Source: Vreelandella neptunia
GTDB lineage: Bacteria; Pseudomonadota; Gammaproteobacteria; Pseudomonadales; Halomonadaceae
Assembly: GCF_022489065.1 (NCBI RefSeq)
Contig: NZ_JAKVTW010000018.1
Coordinates: forward strand, 34,759-98,758
DNA: 64,000 bases
Direction: 5' to 3'
The translations under genes and the position numbers were made by a program. The stretch's first letter is position 1, and each line of letters opens with the position of its first letter. Below are positions 35,989 through 45,003 of this stretch, piece by piece. Under the pieces are notes generated by a model, which was not told where the DNA came from, did not search any database, and worked only from the letters and a program-made list of their open reading frames with translations.

Positions 35989-37473
35989 ATGGCGGCTGCC
36001 AGCACTCACTACCCGTGGTACAAAAAAGAAGATACCGACGCGTTCTTCGCCCTATTTCAAAATAACATTGCCAACTTTGTCATCATCGCCATCACGATGC
36101 TCGGCATGGGATTTCCCGCCTCGATTGTTTACGGACAAGTACTGCCGGGCGCAGCAGTAGCGGTAATGGTCGGTAATTTTTACTATGCGTGGAGCGCCGC
36201 CAGACTGGCACGCAAGGAGAACCGCGCGGATGTGACGGCGCTCTCTTACGGCATTTCAACACCGGTGATGTTCGTATTTTTATTTGGCGTATTGCTACCC
36301 GCAGAGCAGTTGACCGGCGATGCGGAAATGGCCTGGAAAGTCACCGTTGCCGCCTGCTTTATTAGCGGCACCATTGAAGCCGCCATTAGCGTCATTGGCC
36401 GCTGGGTGCAGCATCACCTGCCACGAGCTGCAATGCTCGGCGCGGTGGCTGGTGTCGCGCTAACGTTCATTGCTGGGGAAATGTTGTTTAAAACGCTGGA
36501 AATGCCGATTATTGGCTTGTTGGTCTTAGCGATCATTATTGTTGGCTTGGTCGCCCGGGTCAGCATGCCGTTTAAACTGCCTACCTCGCTATTCGCTATT
36601 ATTGTCGGTACTGCCATGGCCTATCTCATTGGCGACGCTGGCACCGAGCGCTTCAGCGATGCGTTTACCCATCTGGGCTTCTATCCGCTGCTCCCCAACT
36701 TAGCCTGGTTTGAAGGGCTGGGGTTACTACTGACCAGTATGCTAGCAGTGTTAACAGTGGTGCTTCCCATTACGCTGTACAACGCTATTGAGACGATGAA
36801 CAACGTAGAGGCGATGGAAGCCGCAGGCGATAAGTATGATGTGCGCGAATGCCAAGCGGTTGATGGCGCGGGCACCATGATCGGCGCGCTGTTTGGCGGC
36901 GTGTTTCCCACCACGGTTTATATAGCGACGGTGGGCGCCAAGTGGATGGGCGCAGGCCGCGGCTACAGCCTGCTCAACGGCGCAGTGTATGCGCTGGCCA
37001 CCATGTTCGGTTTAATCGCTGCCCTAGCCGCCATCATTCCCGTTTCCGTGGTCGCACCGATTTTGGTATTTGTCGGCATGTCGATGATTGCCACCGCTTT
37101 TCAAGCTAACGACACGCGCTACTACCCCGCCGTTGCATTGGCCATGCTGCCCTACTTTGCCAACTACGTGATGACCCGCTTTAATCGCGGTGCTGGCGAG
37201 GTGGTGACTGACATTTCCAGCGCCATTGTGGTGATGGGCCAAGGAGCTATGTTTATGGCCATTCTGCTCGGTGCTATGACCGTCTCAGTCATTGATCATC
37301 AGTTTAAGCGTGCAGCCGCCTTTGCGTCGATTGCGGCGGGCTTTTCATTTTTTGGCCTTATGCACGCCCCTAAACTGTCACTCAATGCCGCCCCTGAGTT
37401 CGTGATGGGCTACTTGGGCATGGCGCTGCTGTTTGTGTATTTTGCTTTCCAGGAAGCTGGCCGCCAGCGTTAA
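35989..37473 (+). CDS. NCS2-like permease, substrate unknown
   Basis: A 494-residue membrane protein with 12-14 hydrophobic helices, distantly like the xanthine/uracil permease superfamily: an early helix with GMGFPASIVYGQVLPGAA, YGISTPVMFVFLFG, and a late ALFGGVFPTTVYIATVGAK block resembling the NCS2 signature. It is longer than the AzgA protein elsewhere in the window and has a soluble N-terminus (YPWYKKEDTDAFFALF). The ATG has AGAGG six bases upstream. Its stop codon shares a TTAA with the stop of the convergent MATE gene. Confidence 0.75.
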   Translation: MAAASTHYPWYKKEDTDAFFALFQNNIANFVIIAITMLGMGFPASIVYGQVLPGAAVAVMVGNFYYAWSAARLARKENRADVTALSYGISTPVMFVFLFGVLLPAEQLTGDAEMAWKVTVAACFISGTIEAAISVIGRWVQHHLPRAAMLGAVAGVALTFIAGEMLFKTLEMPIIGLLVLAIIIVGLVARVSMPFKLPTSLFAIIVGTAMAYLIGDAGTERFSDAFTHLGFYPLLPNLAWFEGLGLLLTSMLAVLTVVLPITLYNAIETMNNVEAMEAAGDKYDVRECQAVDGAGTMIGALFGGVFPTTVYIATVGAKWMGAGRGYSLLNGAVYALATMFGLIAALAAIIPVSVVAPILVFVGMSMIATAFQANDTRYYPAVALAMLPYFANYVMTRFNRGAGEVVTDISSAIVVMGQGAMFMAILLGAMTVSVIDHQFKRAAAFASIAAGFSFFGLMHAPKLSLNAAPEFVMGYLGMALLFVYFAFQEAGRQR

Positions 37474-38816
37474 TTGACGAATCCCGCCTGCCGATGCGGG
37501 CGGGACAAAATACGTCGCATGACTTGCCACGCCATTAATCCCGCCAATAGATTACCTACAGCCGCCCCTGCCGCTAACCCCCACCAACCGAAGAACTGTG
37601 AGCCCAACCATAGGCACGGCAAATAACATATAAATAGCCGAGCACTCGATAGCAACATTGCCCGTAGCGGCCAGCCCAACGCATTGCCCGCTGACACTAC
37701 CAACATACAGATACCAAGCGCTGCGTAGCTGGGCAGCAAAAAGCGAATTAGCAGCGTCAATTCAGTTTGCACATCAGGATTACCTGCTAACGCCATGGCA
37801 AGCCAGGGTGCTCCCAGAGCCAGTAAGATGCCAAGCCCTAGCTGCCAAACTAACGCGACCTTGACCGCCAAACGCATAAGCTGCTGAATCTGCCCCCAAT
37901 CACCGGCGCCATAGCAACGCCCTAACCATGGCGGCAGCGACATGGTCATCGCCAATATCACCATCAGTGAGAGGGTTTCCAACCGGCTCGCCAAGCCCCA
38001 GGCTGCCACTTCACTTTCGCCCAGGCCCGCCACCACAGAAATGGCCAGCATCGCCGCCAAAGGGGGCATCAATTGGCTGACCATCGCAGGTGCGGCAATG
38101 CCCGCGAAGGGCCGCCAAGACTGCTTTGCCTCAATCCAAAGCCCCTGCTGAGCCGCCCACTGGCGTTTAAGTAATTTACGCGTGGTTACCAGTAAACCTA
38201 CTGAAAACGCAATGGCAGTTGCCCAGGCTGCACCGGGTAGCCCCCAGCCTTCCCAATCACCTACTCCAAAAATCAACAATGGATCGAGCACAAGGTTAAC
38301 AAGGCTACTCAGTACCATCATTTTGCCCGGTAGACGGGTATCACCGTGGGCGCGAAATACGCTGTAACTAAAATAAAGCAGGGCACCCAACCAAGCCGAC
38401 AGCAATTGAGGCGCCCAATAAATTCGAATATAGGAGAGCGTCGTTTCATCCGCGCCCAGCAGTTGAAAGATAGGCACATAAAATACCCATAACGCGATCG
38501 CCAATATGCCGATGACGCCACCGCCCGCCATTAGCACCAAACTACTCAAGCGCCTCGCCCGCGACTCTTCGCCCGCCCCTAACGCCCTAGAAATAAGCGC
38601 GGCAATAGCAATGCCCATTCCGACCTGAATACCGATAATCAGAAACGATAGAGGAAAGGTAAATGACTGCGCGGCCAACTGGGCAGTGCCCAAGCGGGCA
38701 ATAAAGGCACTATCAACAAGTTGAAAACCCAATAGCGCCAAGACCCCAATAGCCATCGGCCATGTTTGGCGCCATAGGGTTATCGCCAACTCTTTTTGAT
38801 GCATGACGGCTGCCAA
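37470..38816 (-). CDS. MATE-family multidrug/Na+ efflux transporter
   Basis: A 448-residue inner-membrane protein with 12 hydrophobic helices in two similar halves, matching the MATE (NorM/DinF-type) family: LPMAIGVLALLGFQLVDSAF-like first helix, AALISRALGAGEESRA, and in the second half VSQLMPPLAAMLAISVVAGLG. It exports cationic compounds or drugs with Na+ or H+ exchange. TTG at 38816 has AGGAG seven bases upstream; an ATG four codons later is the alternative. It is convergent with the permease gene; the two stop codons overlap. Confidence 0.88.
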   Translation of the reverse strand: MAAVMHQKELAITLWRQTWPMAIGVLALLGFQLVDSAFIARLGTAQLAAQSFTFPLSFLIIGIQVGMGIAIAALISRALGAGEESRARRLSSLVLMAGGGVIGILAIALWVFYVPIFQLLGADETTLSYIRIYWAPQLLSAWLGALLYFSYSVFRAHGDTRLPGKMMVLSSLVNLVLDPLLIFGVGDWEGWGLPGAAWATAIAFSVGLLVTTRKLLKRQWAAQQGLWIEAKQSWRPFAGIAAPAMVSQLMPPLAAMLAISVVAGLGESEVAAWGLASRLETLSLMVILAMTMSLPPWLGRCYGAGDWGQIQQLMRLAVKVALVWQLGLGILLALGAPWLAMALAGNPDVQTELTLLIRFLLPSYAALGICMLVVSAGNALGWPLRAMLLSSARLFICYLPCLWLGSQFFGWWGLAAGAAVGNLLAGLMAWQVMRRILSRPHRQAGFVN

Positions 38817-38867
38817 GCAATCTCTCCTTATCTCGACGGATTAACACTTCTTTAGATTTAACGTAAA

Positions 38868-38897
38868 ACGCCACCGCCCTTTAAAGGGCGGTGGCGT
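38868..38897 (-). terminator. Perfect 30-bp palindrome, terminator of the yceI unit
   Basis: ACGCCACCGCCC-TTTAAA-GGGCGGTGGCGT is fully self-complementary and followed on the minus strand by TTTA. It lies between yceI and the MATE gene. Confidence 0.8.
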
Positions 38898-38915
38898 AGT
38901 CAGAACAGTGAGATG

Positions 38916-39500
38916 TTACTGACGAATACCTTCAAATGTAACGTAAAGCTCTAGCTCATGCATGGTTTCAGGGAAATCGCTCATGTCGATACCGTAATCG
39001 CCCAGGGTCAGCGTGGTGCTGCCTTCAAAACCAGCGCGGTAGTTACCCCATGGGTCATCGCCTTCACCCATTAGCGTAACCGGCATTTCAATTTCCTGGG
39101 TTTCACCGTGCAGGGTTAGATCGCCTGTCAGCACACCTTCACTGTCGCCGGTTGACTCAAAGCCGGTTGACGTAAAGGTGGCAGTCGGGAACTCGCTCGC
39201 GTTGAGGAAGTCGCTGCTCAGGATATGACGGTCACGCTCAGCGTGGTTACTGGTTAGGCTATCAACCTGCACTTCAATTTCGGCCGAGGAGGCATCGAGA
39301 TCTTCAGGATCGTAAGCAAACTGACCCTCAAACTCTTCAAAGCTGCCCAGAATGTAAGAGAAGCCCAGGTGAGAAATTTTAAATTGAACAAAGGCGTGCT
39401 GGCCTCCGGTATCGATTTGATAATCAGCTGCCTGGGCTTGGCTCAATGGAACCAGTGCTGCGGCGGCAATCGCAGAGGCAAATGCAGTCTTCTTCAACAT
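38916..39500 (-). CDS. yceI: YceI-family periplasmic lipid-binding protein
   Basis: YceI proteins are lipocalin-like beta-barrels that bind polyisoprenoids. The 194-residue protein has a signal peptide (MLKKTAFASAIAAAALVPLS, cleaved after AQA near 26). The YceI pattern follows: IDTGGQHAFVQFKISHLGFS, then SSAEIEVQVDSL, HILSSDFLNASEFPTATF and GDLTLHGETQEIEMPV. The ATG at 39500 has AGGAG nine bases upstream. It is cotranscribed with cytochrome b561, a pairing that is widespread in proteobacteria. Confidence 0.93.
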   Translation of the reverse strand: MLKKTAFASAIAAAALVPLSQAQAADYQIDTGGQHAFVQFKISHLGFSYILGSFEEFEGQFAYDPEDLDASSAEIEVQVDSLTSNHAERDRHILSSDFLNASEFPTATFTSTGFESTGDSEGVLTGDLTLHGETQEIEMPVTLMGEGDDPWGNYRAGFEGSTTLTLGDYGIDMSDFPETMHELELYVTFEGIRQ

Positions 39501-39579
39501 AGTAAACAACTCCTTGGGTTACTTAATAATCACCGTGAAAAAAGGGCTATTAGCGTCACGGCGGTCAAAACGAATTCTG

Positions 39580-40146
39580 TTAATATTTTGATGCATTACG
39601 TCGGCTATAGCCTGGATGCAGCATACGTACCAACGTTTTATGCCGATCTATCCAGTGGTGCTTAAACGCTGCTAAGGCGTGACCTGCGGCTAAAATCATT
39701 AGCGCTAATGCGCTATACCAGTGAACCTCGCCCGCTAGTCTTGCCTGATTGGGTAGGTCGTGGAGCAAAGCAGGTACTTCAAACCAACCAAATACACTTA
39801 CGCCGCGACCATTAGCAGTGGAAATTAGGTAACCGCTCGCCATCACCACTAATACAAGTACATACAGCGAAATATGACCTATATGAGCCGCTATAGTTTC
39901 TAAACGACGGCCTTCCGCTTTCGGTGTCGGCTGAATGAACCGCCATACTAACCGTCCTAACGTAGCAATCAGCAACAATATACCAATTGATCGATGGATC
40001 CAGGGCCCCTGATTATACCAAGGGTCGTAGTAGCCTAGCCCTGTCATCCACCAACCTAGTGCAAACAGGCCAATAATGGTTAGCGCACTCAGCCAATGAA
40101 ACAGAATGCTGATCAATCCCCACCCGCTGCGACTATTTCGCCACAT
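39580..40146 (-). CDS. cybB: Cytochrome b561
   Basis: A 188-residue dihaem membrane cytochrome with four hydrophobic helices and the expected His pairs: FHWLSALTIIG, WIHRSIGILLL, AAHIGHISLYVLVLV and EVHWYSALALMILAAGHALA. It transfers electrons from quinol to an unknown acceptor. The ATG at 40146 has GAGGA about nine bases upstream; the frame extends 15 bases further. The downstream yceI gene probably belongs to the same transcript. Confidence 0.92.
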   Translation of the reverse strand: MWRNSRSGWGLISILFHWLSALTIIGLFALGWWMTGLGYYDPWYNQGPWIHRSIGILLLIATLGRLVWRFIQPTPKAEGRRLETIAAHIGHISLYVLVLVVMASGYLISTANGRGVSVFGWFEVPALLHDLPNQARLAGEVHWYSALALMILAAGHALAAFKHHWIDRHKTLVRMLHPGYSRRNASKY

Positions 40147-40500
40147 TGTGCTATTCCTCATTTTATCTGTGGCTACTTCAACTTCGCCAACGCGCCTATC
40201 AGAGCTTGGATTAAGCTATTCATCCACGCCCAGAACCTTACCGCTAGAAGCTGCTGAAAACCTCTGAAAAAAGCAGAATATTTCATTCGTAAAAACCATT
40301 GAATAACCAGCTAACGATTTTTACACAGCGCTTTGCTAAAAATTCGAAAAGGTAGTTCGTTCTATAAAATCGAATATATCCAGCAAATTTAATCAATTTT
40401 ATCATTTTGTTTGCGCGCTTACTATTAGCGCATGTCCAAAGAGACATTGTGTAACGATCTTAAAAACTGCACATAAACTTTCTAATCGAGAGCGCCAATC
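40147..40500. promoter_or_regulatory. Intergenic region between cybB and a small secreted protein gene
   Basis: About 350 bases, AT-rich in the right half (40300-40420). It must contain the divergent promoters of the two flanking genes. I see no further gene or clear structured element. Confidence 0.3.
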
Positions 40501-40779
40501 ATGAAAAAAATCACCCTTATCACCGCTATTGCCATGACATTAACTTCTACCGCCGTTCTAGCTGAACAGGGCTCTGGCGAACTTAACCAGATTGTACACC
40601 CTAGCTCTTCAGCGAATCACAGTACTGACAACCTGCACATGACGACGGCTGATCTGCCTTTAGTTAATGGCGATGCAGAGAAAAACAGCGTTGCTGCTCC
40701 GAGCTCTCACGCCAATGGCTCTTCCGATAGTGAAGACCAGATTGCGCTGTCAGATCTGCCCCACCGCAACGCTTCTTGA
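40501..40779 (+). CDS. Small secreted protein with internal duplication, unknown function
   Basis: I do not recognise a family. The 92-residue protein has a clear signal peptide (MKKITLITAIAMTLTSTAVLA, cleaved before EQ). The mature part of about 71 residues is Ser/His/Asn/Asp-rich and built of two similar halves: SSSANHSTDN..TADLPLVNG and SSHANGSSDSED..LSDLPHRNA. It has no Cys and no obvious fold and is probably disordered. GAGAG nine bases before the ATG and a terminator after the stop support a real gene. Confidence 0.75.
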   Translation: MKKITLITAIAMTLTSTAVLAEQGSGELNQIVHPSSSANHSTDNLHMTTADLPLVNGDAEKNSVAAPSSHANGSSDSEDQIALSDLPHRNAS

Positions 40780-40836
40780 AACAAATGATGGTGCTTTACT
40801 TGCAAATCATATAACCCATTAAGTTTCAAAAGTGCG

Positions 40837-40868
40837 AAAAAACCCACCTTAATCAAAGGTGGGTTTTT
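40837..40868. terminator. Bidirectional terminator between the small secreted gene and metZ
   Basis: AACCCACCTT (40841-40850) and AAGGTGGGTT (40856-40865) form a perfect 10-bp stem with A-run and T-run flanks. Confidence 0.88.
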
Positions 40869-40897
40869 CGTTTTTGCGCCGGATTGCTTAACATCAA

Positions 40898-42109
40898 CTA
40901 GCTAGCCAAAGCATCCAGACCACGCGCAAGATCGCGCTGGATATCCTGCTGGCTCTCAAGGCCGACCGCCACGCGAATAAGCCCTGGCGCAATACCCGCC
41001 GCTTCTTTCTGCATATCCGATAAACGGCCATGGGTCGTCGTCGCAGGATGAGTGATAGTGGTTTTCACATCACCTAAGTTACCTGTGATAGAGAGCATAC
41101 GAGTGGCATCAATGACCTGCCAAGCGCCCTCCTGGCCGCCCTTCACTTCAAAACCCAACACCGCACCAAACCCTTTTTGCTGACGTTTGGCCATGGCGTG
41201 CTGAGGATGATGCTCAAGCCCGCTATAGAACACTTGATTCACTGCCGGGTGAGCATCGAGCCAGCGCGCCAGAATTAAGGCGTTTTCACAGTGCGCTTTC
41301 ATACGCAGTGACAGGGTTTCCAAACCTTTGGTGAAGATCCACGCATTAAAGGGGCTCAAGCACGGTCCACAGGTGCGCACCACCCCGAACACTTCTTCAA
41401 GCAGCGCATGGCTCCCGACTACCGCGCCACCAATGGCGCGACCCTGACCATCGAGATACTTAGTGGCCGAATGGATAACAAGGTCAGCGCCTAAAGCCAA
41501 CGGCTGTTGAAGCGCCGGGGTAAGAAAACAGTTATCTATCGCCAGTAGCGCATCGTGACGCTTTGCCAGCGCTGCTAACGCCGGGATATCAGCAATTTCC
41601 GACAGCGGATTTGAAGGCGTTTCGGCAAACAGTAGGCGCGTTTTAGGAGTAATCGCAGCCTCCCATGCAGCAACGTTGGAAAGCTCCACATAACGCGTGG
41701 TAATACCAAATTTACCCAGGTACTTATCGAACAGACTAACCGTAGAGCCAAACAGCGACCGGGAAGCGACAATCTCGTCTCCCGCTGAAAGCAGCGCCAG
41801 CGCGGTGGAGAGAATAGCCGACATGCCCGAGCTGGTAGCCACGCAGCGTTCGCCGCCTTCAAGGGCCGCTAGGCGGCGCTCAAAGGTATGCACCGTTGGG
41901 TTGGTAAAGCGCGAGTAAACATTGCCAGGCTCTTGGCCACCAAATTTACGCGCCGCTTCTGCAGCGCTTTCGTAAACAAAGCTTGAAGTCGGGAAAATAG
42001 GCTCCGAGTGCTCCTGCTCGAAGGTGCGCTGATGGCCTGCCCGGATCGCCAGCGTCTCTAGTGACCACTCATCCTGGTGACCGTCTTCCTGGTGATTGTC
42101 ATCATGCAT
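40898..42109 (-). CDS. metZ: O-succinylhomoserine sulfhydrylase
   Basis: MetZ makes homocysteine directly from O-succinylhomoserine and sulfide. The 403-residue protein belongs to the Cys/Met-metabolism PLP family: YSRFTNPTVHTFERRLAALE, ATSSGMSAILSTALALL, and the PLP Lys in HSATKYLDGQ near residue 210. The N-terminus is His/Asp-rich (MHDDNHQEDGHQDEW). Its place after purF matches Pseudomonas metZ; cystathionine enzymes of the same fold are the alternative. It ends the long minus-strand operon. Confidence 0.92.
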   Translation of the reverse strand: MHDDNHQEDGHQDEWSLETLAIRAGHQRTFEQEHSEPIFPTSSFVYESAAEAARKFGGQEPGNVYSRFTNPTVHTFERRLAALEGGERCVATSSGMSAILSTALALLSAGDEIVASRSLFGSTVSLFDKYLGKFGITTRYVELSNVAAWEAAITPKTRLLFAETPSNPLSEIADIPALAALAKRHDALLAIDNCFLTPALQQPLALGADLVIHSATKYLDGQGRAIGGAVVGSHALLEEVFGVVRTCGPCLSPFNAWIFTKGLETLSLRMKAHCENALILARWLDAHPAVNQVFYSGLEHHPQHAMAKRQQKGFGAVLGFEVKGGQEGAWQVIDATRMLSITGNLGDVKTTITHPATTTHGRLSDMQKEAAGIAPGLIRVAVGLESQQDIQRDLARGLDALAS

Positions 42110-42121
42110 ATGGCTTCTCTC

Positions 42122-43642
42122 CTAATCGTCCAGGTCATCGTCCTGATTATGCATATCAACCAGGGCATGGTCACCGGCGCTTTGATCCTTGGCAGAATCA
42201 TTACGGCTAGCTTCCAAGGCGGCCAGGTAGGCGTCGTCTATATCGCCGGTCACATAGTTGCCGTCAAATACCGAGCAATCAAACTCTTCCATTTCAGGAT
42301 TCACTTCGCGGCACGCCGATTTTAGATCTTCCAGGTTTTGATAGAAGATACGGTCAGCGCCAATCAAATCCCCCACTTCTTCTTCGCTACGACCATGGGC
42401 AATCAATTCAGACGCCGCTGGCATATCGATGCCGTAAACGTTAGGGAATCGCACCGGGGGCGCTGCTGAAGCAAAATAAACTTTACGCGCGCCTGCATCG
42501 CGAGCCATTTGAATGATCTGCTTACAGGTCGTGCCACGGACAATGGAATCGTCCACCAGCAGGACGTTTTTGCCTTTAAACTCAACGTCTATAGCATTGA
42601 GCTTTTGGCGTACCGATTTTTTACGCTGGGTCTGCCCCGGCATAATAAAGGTACGGCCAATGTAGCGATTCTTCATGAAGCCTTCACGATAGGTCACACC
42701 CAAGTGCTGTGCCATTTCAAGGGCAGAGGTGCGTGACGTATCGGGGATTGGAATAACCACATCAATATCGTGATCGGGCCACTCGTTAAGAATGCGGTCG
42801 CCCAGCTTACGGCCCATCTGCATGCGAGTACCGTAAACATAGGCACCATCGAGCAGCGAATCAGGGCGGGCTAGATAAACGTGTTCAAAAATGCACGAGC
42901 GTAACTGTGGGCGATCAGCGCAAACTTGAGTGTGAATATTGCCTTCAATATCGACAAAAATAGCTTCGCCAGGAGACAAGTCGCGCTCAAGCTCGAAGCC
43001 ACCGACGTCCAGTGCAACGGATTCAGAAGCGATCATCACCGCTTGACCGTTCTCCTCTTCGCGAGTGCCAAACACTACCGGGCGAATACCGAAGGGGTCA
43101 CGGAAGGCCACCATACCGAAGCCGTTAATAATCGCCACGGCGGCATAGCCACCTTTGCAGCGACGGTGAACACGACGCACGGCGTCGAAAATATCTTCCG
43201 CTTCCAGATGCAACCCCTGCTTGCCCAGCTCATGGGCAAACACGTTGAGCAGCACCTCAGAATCAGAACTGGTATTGATGTGGCGTAAATCGGTCGAGAA
43301 CAGCTCCTGCTTCAACTGCTCGGAATTGGTCAAGTTGCCGTTATGCGCCAGCGCAATACCATAAGGAGAGTTGACATAGAACGGCTGTGACTCGGCTTCG
43401 CTAGAAGAGCCAGCCGTTGGGTAACGCACGTGGCCAATGCCCAGATTACCTTTCAAACGGGCCATATGACGGGTGTGAAATACATCGCGCACCAAGCCGT
43501 TACTTTTGCGCAGTAGGAAGCGTCCCTCGCTCCACGTCATCATGCCGGCAGCGTCCTGGCCACGATGCTGAAGTACGGTCAGGGCATCGTAGATTCCCTG
43601 ATTTACCGCCTGCTTGCCCAGAAGGCCCACTATACCGCACAT
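42122..43642 (-). CDS. purF: Amidophosphoribosyltransferase
   Basis: PurF commits PRPP to purine synthesis using glutamine. The 506-residue protein starts [10 protein letters not shown], with Cys2 becoming the N-terminal nucleophile. The glutamine domain has [12 protein letters not shown] and [10 protein letters not shown]. The phosphoribosyltransferase domain has the PRPP loop [13 protein letters not shown] near residue 365. The C-terminus is acidic. The ATG has GAGG seven bases upstream. It lies between cvpA and metZ. Confidence 0.97.
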   Translation of the reverse strand: MCGIVGLLGKQAVNQGIYDALTVLQHRGQDAAGMMTWSEGRFLLRKSNGLVRDVFHTRHMARLKGNLGIGHVRYPTAGSSSEAESQPFYVNSPYGIALAHNGNLTNSEQLKQELFSTDLRHINTSSDSEVLLNVFAHELGKQGLHLEAEDIFDAVRRVHRRCKGGYAAVAIINGFGMVAFRDPFGIRPVVFGTREEENGQAVMIASESVALDVGGFELERDLSPGEAIFVDIEGNIHTQVCADRPQLRSCIFEHVYLARPDSLLDGAYVYGTRMQMGRKLGDRILNEWPDHDIDVVIPIPDTSRTSALEMAQHLGVTYREGFMKNRYIGRTFIMPGQTQRKKSVRQKLNAIDVEFKGKNVLLVDDSIVRGTTCKQIIQMARDAGARKVYFASAAPPVRFPNVYGIDMPAASELIAHGRSEEEVGDLIGADRIFYQNLEDLKSACREVNPEMEEFDCSVFDGNYVTGDIDDAYLAALEASRNDSAKDQSAGDHALVDMHNQDDDLDD

Positions 43643-43722
43643 TCACGTTACCTCGCTTAATGCCATGGTTTGCCTACACCTAAGCAAACCCGTACGTTCG
43701 TAGAATCAACTTCAGTAGCAGG

Positions 43723-44298
43723 TCAATCACCTGCCGGGATAACATCCCGCTGCGACCCACCGGGCAGACGCAGTTCGGGTAGAGAAATATCGCGCAGCGA
43801 CGCGGGCGCCTCGGGGAGTTCACGATCCCACTGATCTAACTGGCTGACCGCCCAGTCGCGTAATTGAATAAAAGTTGGGCGCAGTTCGGCTTGTTGCCAC
43901 GCCTGTAGCTCAGACAACGGCGTCAGCGTGATCAACACCGTTGCCACGAGTAAAATGACGGCCCCCCGCGCAACCCCGAAAGCAGCCCCGGCCACGCGGT
44001 TCAAAAGGCCCATCCCTACCCACTCTACCGCGGCATGGACCAAGCGAATCACAATGCCACAGAGTAAAATGACGGCAAAAATCACCAGCACGAAAGCGAG
44101 CACTAAACGGGCATCAAAGCTTTCAATAAAACCGCTCATCAGTTCGGCCACGGGTTCAGCCAGCACTCTGGCAACCATTAAAGCCACTACCCAGGCGGCC
44201 AATCCTAACGCTTCACGAACAAAACCTCTTACAAAACCGGCTAGCATCGACAGCGCCAGCACGGCCAGGAACACCGCATCAATCCAGGTTAACGCCAT
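43723..44298 (-). CDS. cvpA: CvpA family inner-membrane protein
   Basis: A 191-residue protein with four hydrophobic helices. The start MALTWIDAVFLAVLALSMLA and the early GFVRGFVREALGLAAWVVAL are diagnostic of CvpA (colicin V production). In other bacteria CvpA supports envelope homeostasis; its molecular role is unsettled. The C-terminal 50 residues are soluble. It lies three bases after the SPOR gene and precedes purF, the common gammaproteobacterial order. Confidence 0.93.
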   Translation of the reverse strand: MALTWIDAVFLAVLALSMLAGFVRGFVREALGLAAWVVALMVARVLAEPVAELMSGFIESFDARLVLAFVLVIFAVILLCGIVIRLVHAAVEWVGMGLLNRVAGAAFGVARGAVILLVATVLITLTPLSELQAWQQAELRPTFIQLRDWAVSQLDQWDRELPEAPASLRDISLPELRLPGGSQRDVIPAGD

Positions 44299-44301
44299 GG
44301 G

Positions 44302-45003
44302 TTAATCTCTTACTCGAACAAGAAGACCCTGAACATTGGCGCGTTCTTTAATCGAGGACATGGCTGATTCACCGTCTTCGGAGGTGGCATATGGGCCTAC
44401 AAAAACCGTGGTCATGTTGTTATCACGCTCACGTTGATAGACGCTAAAACCTGCTTCTGACAGTTGAGCGCTAAGCCGCTGGGCATTCGCTGGCACGCCA
44501 AAACTCCCCACTTGCACCGCCCACTCTCCCTGAGCGCTTGCCGAAGGGCTGGAGGCACTTGGTGACGAGCTTTGCGACGAGCTTTCAGCACTGCTTTGGC
44601 CGCTTCCACTATTGGTGGCAATTAAATCCGCGATAGGATCGCTATCGGAGATAGCCTGGGTGTCATCAGGCTCACTGGATCCTGCCGCTTCTGGGCTGGA
44701 GGGCGATTGGCCCGCAGCTATTTGATCGGTTTGCGGTTCCCGCGGATTAGCATCGATAGGGATAAAGCCATCATCACTCTCTACACTGGGTGCTGGAGAT
44801 GATGAAGACTCGGTAATAGTTGAAGGCCGCTCTGGTGCGGGCACGTTCTGTCGCTCCACTTCAACCGGCTGTTCAATCACAAAGCTCGGCTGAGGGCGAT
44901 CTTCTCGGGGCGCAGGGTCACTCATTAGCCAAGGCACAAAAATCGCCAGCAGCGCGAGTAAAATTACAATACCGCTAATGCGTTCGGTTTTACCGTATTT
45001 CAT
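44302..45003 (-). CDS. SPOR-domain protein (DedD-like)
   Basis: SPOR domains bind denuded glycan strands at the septum. The 233-residue protein has a short cytoplasmic tail, one hydrophobic helix (about 13-28, GIVILLALLAIFVPWLM), a long Pro/Ser-rich linker with a poly-Ser stretch, and the C-terminal SPOR domain (about 158-233, from EWAVQVGSFGVPANAQRL). The ATG at 45003 has GGAG six bases upstream and overlaps folC by 14 bases. The slot corresponds to dedD downstream of folC in related genomes. Confidence 0.9.
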   Translation of the reverse strand: MKYGKTERISGIVILLALLAIFVPWLMSDPAPREDRPQPSFVIEQPVEVERQNVPAPERPSTITESSSSPAPSVESDDGFIPIDANPREPQTDQIAAGQSPSSPEAAGSSEPDDTQAISDSDPIADLIATNSGSGQSSAESSSQSSSPSASSPSASAQGEWAVQVGSFGVPANAQRLSAQLSEAGFSVYQRERDNNMTTVFVGPYATSEDGESAMSSIKERANVQGLLVRVRD

